Notes: generated from the sequence alone by a model not told the origin. Shown: positions 50,382 to 59,237, numbered from the stretch's first letter. The stretch: 64,000 nt of DNA from Streptomyces sp. AC550_RSS872 (GCF_019049285.1 NZ_JAGMUL010000028.1:62001-126000); one strand, 5' to 3'. A program made the numbers and translations.

Positions 50382-51095
50382 ATGTCCGTGTATGTGTACG
50401 CGATCACCAAGGACTCGCATCCGCTGGACCTGGGCGACGCCAAGGGCGTGGGCGACCCTCCCGGCGAGGTGCGGGTGGTGCGCGGCGGCGCCCTGTGCGC
50501 GGTCGTCAGCGAGAGCCCGGACGACCTGTCGGTGGCCCGCCGGGACCTCCAGGCGCACCACGACGTCCAGGAGCGGTTGTGGGCCGAGGGCCCCACCCTG
50601 CCGCTCAGTTTCGGGTTCGTCGCCGCCGACGACGAGGCGGTGCGCGGCGTCCTTGAGGAGCGGGCGCAGCTGTTCGCCCAGCGTCTCGACGAGCTCGCCG
50701 GAAGGGCGGAGTTCAACGTCAAGGGCGTTCTGGACGAGGACACGGTGATACGTGCCGTCCTCGAGGAGAACGCACAGGCCCGTGAGCTGAACCGGCGGAC
50801 CCTCGAAGGCGGCGGGACGTACGACGACCGGCTGGCCCTCGGCCAGTTGGTGGCCCAGGAGGTGCAGGACCGCCAGGACGCCCTCGCCGAGGAGGTCCTC
50901 GCCGGGCTGCGGCCGCTCGCCGAGGCGGAGAAGGTCGCGCCGCCGTCGCAGCAGTACTTCGTGAGCGCGTCCTTCCTCGTGGAGGACGCCAGGTCCGAGG
51001 AGTTCGGCCGGGCCGGGCAGGAGCTGGCCGAACGCTATGGCGAGGGCGTGGAGTTGCGGATGCGGGGGCCCCTGCCGCCGTACAGCTTCGTCTGA
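50382..51095 (+). CDS. gvpF: gas vesicle protein GvpF
   Basis: The 237-residue GvpF/GvpL family protein begins SVYVYAITKDSHPLDLGDAK and has LQAHHDVQERLWAEGPTLPL, LSFGFVAADDEAVRGVLEER and a terminal GPLPPYSFV, all typical. It is a minor assembly protein that binds GvpA at the growing tip. ATG 50382 is used here. A GTG at 50370 overlaps the gvpA stop but leaves almost no spacing from GGGAGGAG, so the true start may be either. Confidence 0.87.
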   Translation: MSVYVYAITKDSHPLDLGDAKGVGDPPGEVRVVRGGALCAVVSESPDDLSVARRDLQAHHDVQERLWAEGPTLPLSFGFVAADDEAVRGVLEERAQLFAQRLDELAGRAEFNVKGVLDEDTVIRAVLEENAQARELNRRTLEGGGTYDDRLALGQLVAQEVQDRQDALAEEVLAGLRPLAEAEKVAPPSQQYFVSASFLVEDARSEEFGRAGQELAERYGEGVELRMRGPLPPYSFV

Positions 51096-51136
51096 GGTTC
51101 GGGGTCCTGTGGGAGAGGAGTGGGAGAGGAGGCGCC

Positions 51137-51409
51137 GTGGGACTGGTCACCGGGATCCTGACGTTGCCGTTCGCTCCGGTGCGGGGCATCGGCTGGGTCC
51201 TCGACAAGGTGGTCAAGGCCGCCGAGGACGAGTACTACGACCCGGCTCCCGTACAGGAGGCGCTCGTGAACCTGGAGCGGGCGCGGGACGAGGGCCGTGT
51301 CGACGACGAGGAGTTCACACGGCAGGAGGAGGTGCTGCTGCACCGCCTGGAGGAGATCAGGGCCTACCAGCTGCGACAGGGCGGCCAGGGCGCTGAGCCC
51401 GGGCTGTGA
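51137..51409 (+). CDS. gvpG: gas vesicle protein GvpG
   Basis: The 90-residue protein starts GLVTGILTLPFAPVRGIGWV. It continues with coiled-coil-like LERARDEGRVDDEEFTRQEE and VLLHRLEEIRAY, as in other GvpG proteins. It is thought to help GvpA incorporation. It starts with GTG after GGAGAGGAGG and lies 41 bp after gvpF. It precedes gvpY. Confidence 0.86.
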   Translation: MGLVTGILTLPFAPVRGIGWVLDKVVKAAEDEYYDPAPVQEALVNLERARDEGRVDDEEFTRQEEVLLHRLEEIRAYQLRQGGQGAEPGL

Positions 51410-51468
51410 CGGCCCGGGGCGCGCTGCCGCTCGGTCGGCTGCTGCTGGGTGAGGAAAGAAGACAGGTC

Positions 51469-51987
51469 ATGAACAACGCCAAGATCGGCACCGCCCTGCT
51501 GGGCGGCTATGTGCTGGGGCGGACAAAGAAGGCGAAGCTCGCCATCGGCCTCGGCGCGCTGCTCGCCGGATCACGGATCAAGCCCGGGCAGGTCGGCAAG
51601 GCCCTCCAGGACTCTCCCTTCCTGCACACCCTCACCGACCAGGTGCGCTCCGAGCTGACCGACGCGGGGAAGGCGGCGGCGACCACCGTCCTAAGCGCCA
51701 AGGCCGACAACCTGGCCGACGCCCTGCACCAGCGCACCGCGGGCCTGCGGGAGCGGGGCCAGGAACAGGAAGCGGACGACGAGGCCGAGACCGACGCCGA
51801 GGACAGGGACGCGGCCGAGAACGAGGCCGAGGACGAGACGGAGCCCGAGGGGGAGCCCGAGGAGAAGCCTCGGCAGAAGCCCCGGAAGGCGGCGTCCCGC
51901 CGTACGAAGAAGACCTCCACCTCGCAGAGCCGCTCACGCGGCGGCGGCTCCGCGCGGTCGAGCAGGCAGGGGCAGGACGATGGCTGA
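51469..51987 (+). CDS. gvpY: gas vesicle cluster protein GvpY
   Basis: The 172-residue protein begins MNNAKIGTALLGGYVLGRTKK, a short hydrophobic membrane-like segment. A helical region runs to about residue 100, and the tail is rich in E/D and then K/R/S (EGEPEEKPRQKPRKAASRRT). This gene is specific to actinomycete gvp clusters, where it is called gvpY; its function is unknown. The ATG at 51469 follows GAGGAAAGA. A longer frame from 51406 would overlap gvpG. It overlaps gvpZ by 8 bp. Confidence 0.72.
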   Translation: MNNAKIGTALLGGYVLGRTKKAKLAIGLGALLAGSRIKPGQVGKALQDSPFLHTLTDQVRSELTDAGKAAATTVLSAKADNLADALHQRTAGLRERGQEQEADDEAETDAEDRDAAENEAEDETEPEGEPEEKPRQKPRKAASRRTKKTSTSQSRSRGGGSARSSRQGQDDG

Positions 51988-53200
51988 GCGCAAGGGAACG
52001 GGACGCGGCTCGGGCGGCGGCACGGGAACCCTGTCGAAGGCCGGCGAGCGCGTGCCGGGGACGGACCGGCTGAAGGACGAGCTGGAGAACTACGTCCAGG
52101 CCCGGCTCCAGGTCGCGCTGGAGGGCATGGGTCACCGGCTCGGCGAGGGCGCGCGAAAGCTGAGCGAGGCGCACGTCGGCCCGCGCGGACTGATGGGCGC
52201 GGTGGCCAAGGGCGGCAAGAAGCTGGGCGATCACCTGCCGTCGGGAGTGGGGGCGCTGACCTCGACGGCCTCCCACGCGAAGGACACGGCCGCGCACGCC
52301 AAGGACGCGGTGGTGGACAAGGCCAAGGACGCCGCCGGGCAGTTGCCCGGGCAGAGCCGCGACAAGGACCCCGGCGACGACCCGGACAGCATGGGCAAGG
52401 GGATCACCATCATCGAGGACATCGATGTGGGCGTGCCGGTGCGCGAGGCGTACGACCAGTGGACGCAGTTCCAGGAGTTCGACCGGTTCGCCAAGGGTGT
52501 CGTCGGCATCGAGCAACAGGACGACACCACGGCCAGATGGCATGTGAAGGTCGCCAAGTCCAATCGCCGCTTCCGGAGCACCATCACGGAACAGGTGCCC
52601 GACGAGCGCATCGCCTGGACGAGTTCCGGGGACAAGGGCACGACCCAGGGTGTCGTCACCTTCCACCCCCTCACCGACAACCTCACCAAGGTGCTGCTGG
52701 TCCTGCGGTACTTCCCCAAGGGGCCGGTCGAGCGGGTCGGCAGCTGGATGCGGGCCCAGGGGCGTCGCGCCCGGCTCGACCTGAAGCTCTTCCGCACCTT
52801 CGTGATGATGCGCGGGGAGGCCACCGGAGGCTGGCGCGGGGAGATCCGCGAGGGCGAGGTGGTGCGGGAGCCGGAGGAGGTCGAGGAGGCCGAGCGGGAG
52901 GAGGACGGCGAGGACGAGGAGGGCCGGGCCGAGCAGGAGGAGTACGACGACGACCAGGAGGACCAGGAGGACGACGACCGCGTGTCCGCCGAGGACGACG
53001 ACGAGGAGTACGACGAAGAGGACGAAGAGGACGAGGACGCCGAGGACGACTGGGAGGAGGACGAGGACCGGGACCGGGACCAGGACGAGGACGACGACCT
53101 GGTCGAGGAGAAGGACCGAGAACCTGACGACCGCTACGACGACGACGGCACAGACGACGCCGAAGACACCGACCGGGAAACGAGGTCGAGTACCCCGTGA
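51980..53200 (+). CDS. gvpZ: gas vesicle cluster protein GvpZ with SRPBCC domain and long acidic tail
   Basis: The 406-residue protein has three parts. A helical N-terminus (KDELENYVQARLQVALEGMG) includes alanine/lysine repeats (SHAKDTAAHAKDAVVDKAKD). An SRPBCC/START-like domain lies near residues 135-275 (GITIIEDIDVGVPVREAYDQ, then WTQFQEFDRFAKGV). The last 110 residues are made almost only of E, D and some R. SRPBCC folds bind hydrophobic ligands; why gvp clusters carry one is unknown. The tail's extreme acidity is notable. Its stop overlaps gvpJ in GTGA. Confidence 0.75.
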   Translation: MAERKGTGRGSGGGTGTLSKAGERVPGTDRLKDELENYVQARLQVALEGMGHRLGEGARKLSEAHVGPRGLMGAVAKGGKKLGDHLPSGVGALTSTASHAKDTAAHAKDAVVDKAKDAAGQLPGQSRDKDPGDDPDSMGKGITIIEDIDVGVPVREAYDQWTQFQEFDRFAKGVVGIEQQDDTTARWHVKVAKSNRRFRSTITEQVPDERIAWTSSGDKGTTQGVVTFHPLTDNLTKVLLVLRYFPKGPVERVGSWMRAQGRRARLDLKLFRTFVMMRGEATGGWRGEIREGEVVREPEEVEEAEREEDGEDEEGRAEQEEYDDDQEDQEDDDRVSAEDDDEEYDEEDEEDEDAEDDWEEDEDRDRDQDEDDDLVEEKDREPDDRYDDDGTDDAEDTDRETRSSTP

Positions 53201-53706
53201 CCGAGCCCGTCCCCACCCGCTCCACGCCGTCGAGGGCGATGTCCCCGTACGGCGAGTCATCCGGCGCGAACCTCGCCGACATCCTTGAACGCGTGCTCGA
53301 CAAGGGCATCGTCATCGTCGGCGACATCAAGATCAACCTGCTGGACATCGAGTTGCTCACCATCAAGCTCCGCCTCCTGGTGGCCTCGGTCGACAAGGCG
53401 AAGGAGATCGGCATCGACTGGTGGGAGCACGACCCCGCGCTCTCCTCCCGCGCCGACCAACGGCACGACCTCAGGGAACAGAACGAGCGGCTACGCGCCG
53501 AGGTCGAGGACCTGCGCCGCAAGGTCGAGCGGTCCGAGAGGGCCGAGTCCGCGGGCGAACTGCCCGAACGCGGCTCGGGATCGTCCGGTCGGCGCCGGCC
53601 CCGTGAGACGGACCGGGAGTCCGGCACCGAACCACGACGTCCCCGGCGCAAGAAGGACGACGCGGAGGAACGGGACCGAGACCGGAACCGAGACCGACAG
53701 CCGTGA
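53197..53706 (+). CDS. gvpJ: gas vesicle protein GvpJ (GvpA/J family)
   Basis: The 169-residue protein carries a GvpA-like core at residues about 24-75 (NLADILERVLDKGIVIVGDI, then KINLLDIELLTIKLRLLVAS). A coiled coil (LREQNERLRAEVEDLRRKVE) and a strongly charged R/E/D tail follow. It is a minor GvpA paralogue that probably builds the tips or changes wall curvature. The GTG at 53197 overlaps the gvpZ stop, and its own stop overlaps gvpL. Confidence 0.85.
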   Translation: MTEPVPTRSTPSRAMSPYGESSGANLADILERVLDKGIVIVGDIKINLLDIELLTIKLRLLVASVDKAKEIGIDWWEHDPALSSRADQRHDLREQNERLRAEVEDLRRKVERSERAESAGELPERGSGSSGRRRPRETDRESGTEPRRPRRKKDDAEERDRDRNRDRQP

Positions 53707-54521
53707 ACGGGCAACGGCTCAGCTACGCCTACGCCGTGGTCAGATCGTCCGGCCCCGCGGCACAGCGGGCGCAGGCGGCCCTGGGCGGCCTCCGCGGTGT
53801 GGCGGACGCGCCCGTCGTCCTGGTCCGCTCGGGCGCGGTGGCCGCCGCGGTGAGCGCGGTGCCCGGCGCGGAGTTCTCGGAGGCGGCCCTCAAGGCGCGG
53901 CTGGAGGATCTCGACTGGCTGGAGTCGACGGCCCGGTCCCACCACCTGGTCATCGAGACGCTGGCCACCCGCACGACGGTCCTCCCCCTGCGGCTGGCCA
54001 CGGTGTACCTCGACGACAGCCGGGTCGAGCGGATGCTGGGCGAACGGCAGGAGGCCTTCACCGCGCTGCTCGACCGGTTCGACGACCATGTGGAGTGGGG
54101 CGTGAAGGTGTACGCCGAGATCCCCACCGCACCCGACCCGGCCGCACCCGACCCGGCCGCACCGGGCCCGTCGGAGCCGCCGGGCACGGGACGCGCGTAT
54201 CTGCGCCGCCGCAGGCAGCACCGCCAGGCACGCGAGGAGACCTGGCGGGCCGCCGAGGAGGCCGTACGGCGCACGGAGCAGCGGGCGCGCGGTCTCGCGG
54301 TGGAGCGCGCCCGGCACCGCCCGCAGCAGGGCACCCTGGCCCGGCTCCCCGGCGAGAACGTGGCCAACGACGCCTACCTCGTCCCGCGCCACGCGGCCGA
54401 GGAGTTCCGCGACCGCATGCTGCACGCCGCCGACGACCTGCCCGGCGTACGCGTGGACGTCACCGGCCCCTGGGCGCCGTACTCCTTCACCACCCCCCTC
54501 GAAGGGGTGCGGCAACCGTGA
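53703..54521 (+). CDS. gvpL: gas vesicle protein GvpL (GvpF/L family)
   Basis: The 272-residue protein has LSYAYAVVRSSGPAAQRAQA at the start, LEDLDWLESTARSHHLVIET, TVLPLRLATVYLDDSRVERM, and the ending VTGPWAPYSFTTP, all typical of GvpF/L. A short direct repeat (AAPDPAAPDPAAPGP) occurs near residue 145, followed by a basic helical stretch. It is an assembly factor interacting with GvpA-type proteins. It starts with GTG overlapping gvpJ and overlaps gvpS at the end. Confidence 0.86.
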   Translation: MNGQRLSYAYAVVRSSGPAAQRAQAALGGLRGVADAPVVLVRSGAVAAAVSAVPGAEFSEAALKARLEDLDWLESTARSHHLVIETLATRTTVLPLRLATVYLDDSRVERMLGERQEAFTALLDRFDDHVEWGVKVYAEIPTAPDPAAPDPAAPGPSEPPGTGRAYLRRRRQHRQAREETWRAAEEAVRRTEQRARGLAVERARHRPQQGTLARLPGENVANDAYLVPRHAAEEFRDRMLHAADDLPGVRVDVTGPWAPYSFTTPLEGVRQP

Positions 54522-54787
54522 CCGAGCACGACGCGTACGACGACGACCACCCGCTCGCCGGAACCCAGGTCGCGCTGATCGACCTGCTCGACCGGTTGCT
54601 GAGCGGCGGGGTCGTGATCACCGGCGATGTCGTCCTGTCGATCGCGGACATCGACCTGGTGCGGATCTCGCTGCGCGCGGTGGTGATCGCCGTTCGCGAG
54701 CAGCTGGAGGAACAGTGGGCGCCCGTCCTGCCGGACCGGAAGCCCACGGAGTACGACCACGGCGGCCACCGTGACGACCCCGGCTGA
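54518..54787 (+). CDS. gvpS: gas vesicle protein GvpS (GvpA/J family)
   Basis: The 89-residue protein has a GvpA-like core (VALIDLLDRLLSGGVVITGD, then VVLSIADIDLVRISLRAVVI) with short acidic ends. It is the third GvpA/J paralogue of the cluster. The GTG at 54518 overlaps the gvpL stop in GTGA, and gvpK begins within its last codons. Confidence 0.84.
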   Translation: MTEHDAYDDDHPLAGTQVALIDLLDRLLSGGVVITGDVVLSIADIDLVRISLRAVVIAVREQLEEQWAPVLPDRKPTEYDHGGHRDDPG

Positions 54788-55172
54788 CCGCACGCCCCCC
54801 GACCGGCTGCGGGAGGTCGCGGACGCCGCGCATCGCGCCTTCTCCCTGCTGCCCGCCCAGCCGGACGACGTGGCCCCGCCGACCGCGGGCCGCACGGCGG
54901 CACGCCGGCTGCACGCCGACCCCGACACCGTGGAACGCGACCTGGTCAGGCTGGTCCTCACCATCGTCGAACTGCTCCGCCAGCTGATGGAGCGCCAGGC
55001 CCTGCACCGCGTCGACGAGGGCGACCTGACCGAGGAACAGGAGGAGCGCCTCGGCCTGACCCTGATGCTCCTCCACGACCGGATGACCGAACTGTGCGAC
55101 CGCTACGGCCTCACCCTGGAGGACCTCAACCTCGACCTGGGGCCGCTGGGCACCCTGCTCCCACCGCCGTGA
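54771..55172 (+). CDS. gvpK: gas vesicle protein GvpK
   Basis: The 133-residue protein has an N-terminal linker, then the GvpK domain (DPDTVERDLVRLVLTIVELL, RQLMERQALHRVDEGDLTEE and the DRYGLTLEDLNLDLGPLGTL ending). It is a minor protein needed for vesicle assembly. It is the last gene of the cluster, overlaps gvpS by 17 bp and converges on a lipoprotein gene 12 bp away. No gvpN (AAA ATPase) is present, as is usual in Streptomyces. Confidence 0.87.
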   Translation: MTTPADRTPPDRLREVADAAHRAFSLLPAQPDDVAPPTAGRTAARRLHADPDTVERDLVRLVLTIVELLRQLMERQALHRVDEGDLTEEQEERLGLTLMLLHDRMTELCDRYGLTLEDLNLDLGPLGTLLPPP

Positions 55173-55184
55173 GGTCCGCCCTCG

Positions 55185-55640
55185 TCATCGGGGGGCGGCC
55201 GGCGTGGGGTCGGGAGCGTCGAGGACCACTCCCCAGGTGTCGTCGTCCCCGATACGGACGGTGAGTTCCTGGGTGCGGCGGGGCCCGGCGAAGTGCAGCA
55301 CCACGTCCTGGCGTACGGATCCCTCGTCGAGGAAGTCCGCGCTCACCTCCGCGCGGGCGGCCGTGCCGTACGTCTCGACCCAGTCGCGGGCTGCGGAGTG
55401 GTCGCCGCCCTCCGTGTCCAGCGCGGCCAGCCCGTCGACGTCCCCGTCCGCGAGCCGCCAGACCACCTGCTGCACTGTCTCCAGGCTCCCCGTCGAGGGG
55501 TACCCGGTGACCCGCAGGGGGCGGTGACTGGCATAGCCGGTCTGGTAGTCCAGCTCTCCCCCGCTGTCGGAGCACGCCGTGAGCAGGGCGCCGGCGGACA
55601 GGAGAACCAGGCCTGGGACACCGGCTTTCGGTATACGCAT
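55185..55640 (-). CDS. hypothetical lipoprotein
   Basis: The 151-residue protein has signal MRIPKAGVPGLVLLSAGALL and lipobox LLTAC, giving a lipid-modified cysteine at about residue 23. The mature domain has ETVQQVVWRLADGDVDGLAA and VVLHFAGPRRTQELTVRIGD, reminiscent of NTF2-like/DUF4878 lipoproteins. Its role is not evident. No strong ribosome-binding site is seen before the ATG, so a start further upstream is possible. It converges on gvpK. Confidence 0.68.
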   Translation of the reverse strand: MRIPKAGVPGLVLLSAGALLTACSDSGGELDYQTGYASHRPLRVTGYPSTGSLETVQQVVWRLADGDVDGLAALDTEGGDHSAARDWVETYGTAARAEVSADFLDEGSVRQDVVLHFAGPRRTQELTVRIGDDDTWGVVLDAPDPTPAAPR

Positions 55641-55776
55641 GGGTGGGTTGAGCCTTTGGTCAATGGCGGACAATCCGACGCCATTATTGATCATCAGGGA
55701 CATGCTGGACGCCGACGGCCCGAGAACCGTCGGCGCCCCGCCGCGCCCCGCCGCGCCCCGCCGCGCCCTGCGCGCC

Positions 55777-56610
55777 TTAGCCCGCGTGCTCCACGAACCG
55801 CGCCGCCGTCTCCGCCAGCACTTCGCGGCCGTCCCGCGCCCACAGCCCGTCGTTGAACAGCTCGACCTCGATGGCCCCGCCGTACCCGGCCGCCTCGACG
55901 TACCCCTTCCACTCCCGCATGTCGATCGCCCCGTCCCCGATCTGACCGCGCCCGGTGAGCACGCCCTGCGGCAACGGGGTTGTCCAGTCGGCGAGTTGGA
56001 AGGTGTGGATACGGCCACCCGCCCCCGCCCGGGCGATCTGCTCCGGCGCCGTGTCGTCCCACCAGATGTGGTACGTGTCCACGGTGACGCCGACCTGCTC
56101 GGCGGGGAAGCGCTCGGCGAGGTCGAGGGCCTGTGCCAGGGTCGACACCACGCAGCGGTCGGCGGCGTACATCGGGTGCAGCGGCTCGATGGCCAGCTTC
56201 ACCCCGCGCTCCTCGGCGTACGGGCCCAGCTCGCCGAGCGCGTCGGCGATCCGCTCCCGCGCCCCGTGCAGGTCCTTGGAGCCGGCGGGCAGGCCGCCGG
56301 ACACCAGCACCAGGACGTCCGTGCCCAATGTGGCCGCCTCGTCGACCGCCCGGCGGTTGTCGTCCAGCGCCTCGGCCCGCTCCTGCGGGTCGATCGCCGT
56401 GAAGAAGCCGCCTCGGCAGAGGGTGGTGACGGTCAGGCCCGCGTCGCGGACCAGTTTGGCCGTCGCCTCCAGTCCGTACGACTGGACGGGTTCGCGCCAC
56501 AGGCCGACGTTCGTGATGCCCAACTGGCCGCAGGCGTCGGCCAGTTCGGGCATCGACAGCTGCTTGACCGTCATCTGGTTGATGGAGAAGCGTTCGAGTC
56601 CGGTGCTCAC
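55777..56610 (-). CDS. sugar phosphate isomerase/epimerase (xylose-isomerase-like TIM barrel)
   Basis: The 277-residue protein belongs to the AP-endonuclease-2/xylose isomerase-like superfamily: SMPELADACGQLGITNVGLW, EERGVKLAIEPLHPM (metal-binding glutamate), VGVTVDTYHIWW (metal aspartate and histidine) and a GAIEVELFNDGLW end. Such enzymes isomerise or beta-eliminate keto sugars. It overlaps the DUF993 gene by 4 bp and lies in a sugar module with a Gfo/Idh/MocA dehydrogenase. The substrate is unknown. Confidence 0.84.
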   Translation of the reverse strand: MSTGLERFSINQMTVKQLSMPELADACGQLGITNVGLWREPVQSYGLEATAKLVRDAGLTVTTLCRGGFFTAIDPQERAEALDDNRRAVDEAATLGTDVLVLVSGGLPAGSKDLHGARERIADALGELGPYAEERGVKLAIEPLHPMYAADRCVVSTLAQALDLAERFPAEQVGVTVDTYHIWWDDTAPEQIARAGAGGRIHTFQLADWTTPLPQGVLTGRGQIGDGAIDMREWKGYVEAAGYGGAIEVELFNDGLWARDGREVLAETAARFVEHAG

Positions 56611-57761
56611 TGGGCCACTCCGTACAGGGCGAGCAGGTTCTTCATCCGCTCCTCCGCCAGCTTCGGGTCCGGGAACAGTCCGAGCCCGTCGGCGAGTTCG
56701 TAGGCGCGGGCGAAGTGCGGCAGGGAGCGGGCCGACTGGAGGCCGCCGACCATGGTGAAGTGGGACTGGTGGCCGGCCAGCCAGGCCAGGAAGACCACGC
56801 CCGTCTTGTAGAAGCGGGTGGGTGTCTGGAAGAGGTGGCGGGACAACTCGACGGTGGGGTCGAGGAGTTCACGGAAACCGGAGACGTTCCCCGTGTCCAG
56901 CACCCGGACGGCCTCCGCCGCCAGCGGGCCCAGCGGGTCGAAGATGCCGAGCAGGGCGTGGCTGAAGCCCTGCTCGTCGCCCGCGATCAACTCGGGGTAG
57001 TTGAAGTCGTCGCCGGTGTAGCAGCGCACGCCCTGCGGGAGGCGGCGGCGGATGTCGATCTCCCGCTGGGCGTCCAGCAGGGAGACCTTGATGCCGTCGA
57101 CCTTGTCGGGGTGGGCGGCGATGACCTCCAGGAAGGTGTCGGTGGCTGTGTCGAGGTCGCTCGACCCCCAGTAGCCCTCCAGCGCCGGGTCGAACATCGG
57201 GCCGAGCCAGTGCAGGACCACCGGCTCGGTGGCCTGGCGGAGCAGATGGCCGTAGACCTCCAGGTAGTCCTCGGGGCCGGAGGCGGCGGCCGCGAGCGCG
57301 CGGGACGCCATCAGGATGGCCCGCGCGCCGCACTCCTCGACGAGCGCGAGCTGCTCCTCGTAGGCCGCCCGGACCTCGGCCAGGGACGCCGGGCCGGTGA
57401 GCTGGTCGGTGCCGGCGCCGCAGGCGATCAGCCCGCCGACCGCCTTCGCCTCGGCGGCACTGCGGCGGATCAGCTCGGCCGCGCCCGCCCAGTCCAGGCC
57501 CATCCCGCGCTGGGCGGTGTCCATGGCCTCGGCGACCCCGAGCCCGTGGGACCACAGATGGCGGCGGAAGGCGAGGGTGGCGTCCCAGTCGACGGCGGCC
57601 GGCGAGTCGGGCGTCGCGTCGGCGTACGGGTCGGCGACGACATGCGCGGCCGAGTAGACCGTGCGGGAGGTGAAGGGCGCGCCCGGGGTGAGGGCGAGGG
57701 GTTCGGTGCGGGGCTCGTAGGTCCGCATCCCGCCCGTGAAGTCAGGCAGTTGGATGGTCAC
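56607..57761 (-). CDS. DUF993 family protein (dihydrodipicolinate-synthase-like)
   Basis: The 384-residue protein has a TIM-barrel-like pattern: VDWDATLAFRRHLWSHGLGV, AEAMDTAQRGMGLDWAGAAE, VVLHWLGPMFDPALEGYWG, and DKVDGIKVSLLDAQREI, where the lysine in GIKVS is a candidate Schiff-base residue as in DHDPS-type aldolases. Family members have no characterised reaction that I know of. The GTG at 57761 overlaps the dehydrogenase stop, and the isomerase overlaps downstream. It likely acts as an aldolase or dehydratase on an oxidised sugar. Confidence 0.8.
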   Translation of the reverse strand: MTIQLPDFTGGMRTYEPRTEPLALTPGAPFTSRTVYSAAHVVADPYADATPDSPAAVDWDATLAFRRHLWSHGLGVAEAMDTAQRGMGLDWAGAAELIRRSAAEAKAVGGLIACGAGTDQLTGPASLAEVRAAYEEQLALVEECGARAILMASRALAAAASGPEDYLEVYGHLLRQATEPVVLHWLGPMFDPALEGYWGSSDLDTATDTFLEVIAAHPDKVDGIKVSLLDAQREIDIRRRLPQGVRCYTGDDFNYPELIAGDEQGFSHALLGIFDPLGPLAAEAVRVLDTGNVSGFRELLDPTVELSRHLFQTPTRFYKTGVVFLAWLAGHQSHFTMVGGLQSARSLPHFARAYELADGLGLFPDPKLAEERMKNLLALYGVAQ

Positions 57762-58915
57762 AGCGCGATCTCCGGAACATCGATACGGCGGCCCTCGGAC
57801 GACGACTTCAGGCCCAGCTCGGCGAGCTGGACGCCACGGGCGCCGGCCAGGAGGTCCCAGTGGTACGGGGCGTCGGCGTAGACGTGCTTGAGGAACAGCT
57901 CCCACTGGGCCTTGAAGCCGTTGTCGAACTCGACGTTGTCGGGGACTTCCTGCCACTGGTCGCGGAAGGAGTAGGTGGCCGGGATGTCCGGGTTCCAGAC
58001 CGGCTTGGGGGTGAGGGAGCGGTGCTGGACACGGCAGTTGCGCAGACCCGCGACCGCGGAGCCCTCCGTGCCGTCCACCTGGAACTCGACCAGTTCGTCG
58101 CGGTTGACGCGCACAGCCCAGGAGGAGTTGATCTGGGCGATGGCGCCGCCGTCGAGCTCGAAGATGCCGTACGCGGCGTCGTCGGCGGTCGCGTCGTAGG
58201 GCTTGTCGTTCTCGTCCCAGCGCTGCGGGATGTGGGTGGTGGCGATGGCCTGCACGGACTTGACCCGGCCGAAGAGCTCGTGGAGCACGTACTCCCAGTG
58301 CGGGAACATGTCGACGACGATGCCGCCGCCGTCCTCGGCACGGTAGTTCCAGGACGGGCGCTGCGCTGCCTGCCAGTCGCCCTCGAAGACCCAGTAGCCG
58401 AACTCGCCGCGGATGGAGAGGATCCGTCCGAAGAAGCCGCCGTCGATGAGGCGCTTCAGCTTCAGCAGGCCGGGGAGGAAGAGCTTGTCCTGGACGACGC
58501 CGTGCCTGATGCCGGCCTCGTTCGCGAGCCGGGCCAGTTCCAGGGCGCCTTCCAGACCGGTGGCGGTGGGCTTCTCGGTGTAGATGTGCTTGCTGGCGGC
58601 GATCGCTTTCTTGATCGCCTCCTCGCGGGCCGAGGTGACCTGGGCGTCGAAGTAGATCTCGACGGTCGGGTCGGCGAGGACGGCGTCCACGTCGGTCGAG
58701 ATGTTCGCCGGGTCCAGGCCGTGCTGCTCGGCGAGCGCCTTGAGGGCGTGTTCGCGGCGGCCGACCAGGATCGGCTCCGGCCACAGCACGGTGCCGTCGC
58801 CGAGGTCGAGACCGCCCTGCTCACGGAGGGCCAGGATGGAGCGGACCAGGTGCTGTCGGTAGCCCATGCGCCCCGTCACACCATTCATGGCGATACGCAC
58901 CGTCTTGCGTGTCAC
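57758..58915 (-). CDS. Gfo/Idh/MocA-family oxidoreductase
   Basis: The 385-residue protein has a Rossmann N-terminus (RIAMNGVTGRMGYRQHLVRS), the EKP motif (IYTEKPTATGLEGALELARL) and a C-terminal alpha/beta domain with WNYRAEDGGGIVVDMFPHWE, where the aspartate-x3-histidine is catalytic-like. These NAD(P) enzymes oxidise hydroxyls of sugars, often at C3. GTG 58915 was chosen over upstream starts because GAAGGGA lies before it. It is the first gene of the module, divergent from a LacI regulator. Confidence 0.85.
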   Translation of the reverse strand: MTRKTVRIAMNGVTGRMGYRQHLVRSILALREQGGLDLGDGTVLWPEPILVGRREHALKALAEQHGLDPANISTDVDAVLADPTVEIYFDAQVTSAREEAIKKAIAASKHIYTEKPTATGLEGALELARLANEAGIRHGVVQDKLFLPGLLKLKRLIDGGFFGRILSIRGEFGYWVFEGDWQAAQRPSWNYRAEDGGGIVVDMFPHWEYVLHELFGRVKSVQAIATTHIPQRWDENDKPYDATADDAAYGIFELDGGAIAQINSSWAVRVNRDELVEFQVDGTEGSAVAGLRNCRVQHRSLTPKPVWNPDIPATYSFRDQWQEVPDNVEFDNGFKAQWELFLKHVYADAPYHWDLLAGARGVQLAELGLKSSSEGRRIDVPEIAL

Positions 58916-58997
58916 GTCATTCCCTTCGTAGGCGTCGTACGCAGCGTCGTACGCGGTTCTGCGTGCCGCGTACGCCCCTACCCTGTTGAGCGTCACA

Positions 58998-59009
58998 GCA
59001 AGCGCTTTC
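58998..59009. promoter_or_regulatory. LacI-family operator between the sugar module and its regulator
   Basis: GCAAGCGCTTTC contains the perfect AAGCGCTT palindrome with a CG centre typical of LacI/CcpA-type sites. It is 83 bp upstream of the dehydrogenase GTG in the 322-bp divergent region, and it overlaps the likely minus-strand promoter. Confidence 0.65.
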
Positions 59010-59237
59010 TATTCGATAAGAAGCTAGCCTCTGACCAGGGGTCCGGACAAGACCGTGACCGGGTTGAGTTGTTCGAGGGGACGAACAACGGGGGTTGTTG
59101 GCCGTAAGGTCTGCTCGACATACACGGAACCGTGGCCGCTGACGGGCTGTCTACGAGGAGGCAGGCCTGTCTGTGAGCAGTACGAGCGTGAGCAGTACGA
59201 GGTGGTACGACGAGATGCGCGACCGGAGGACGACGAG

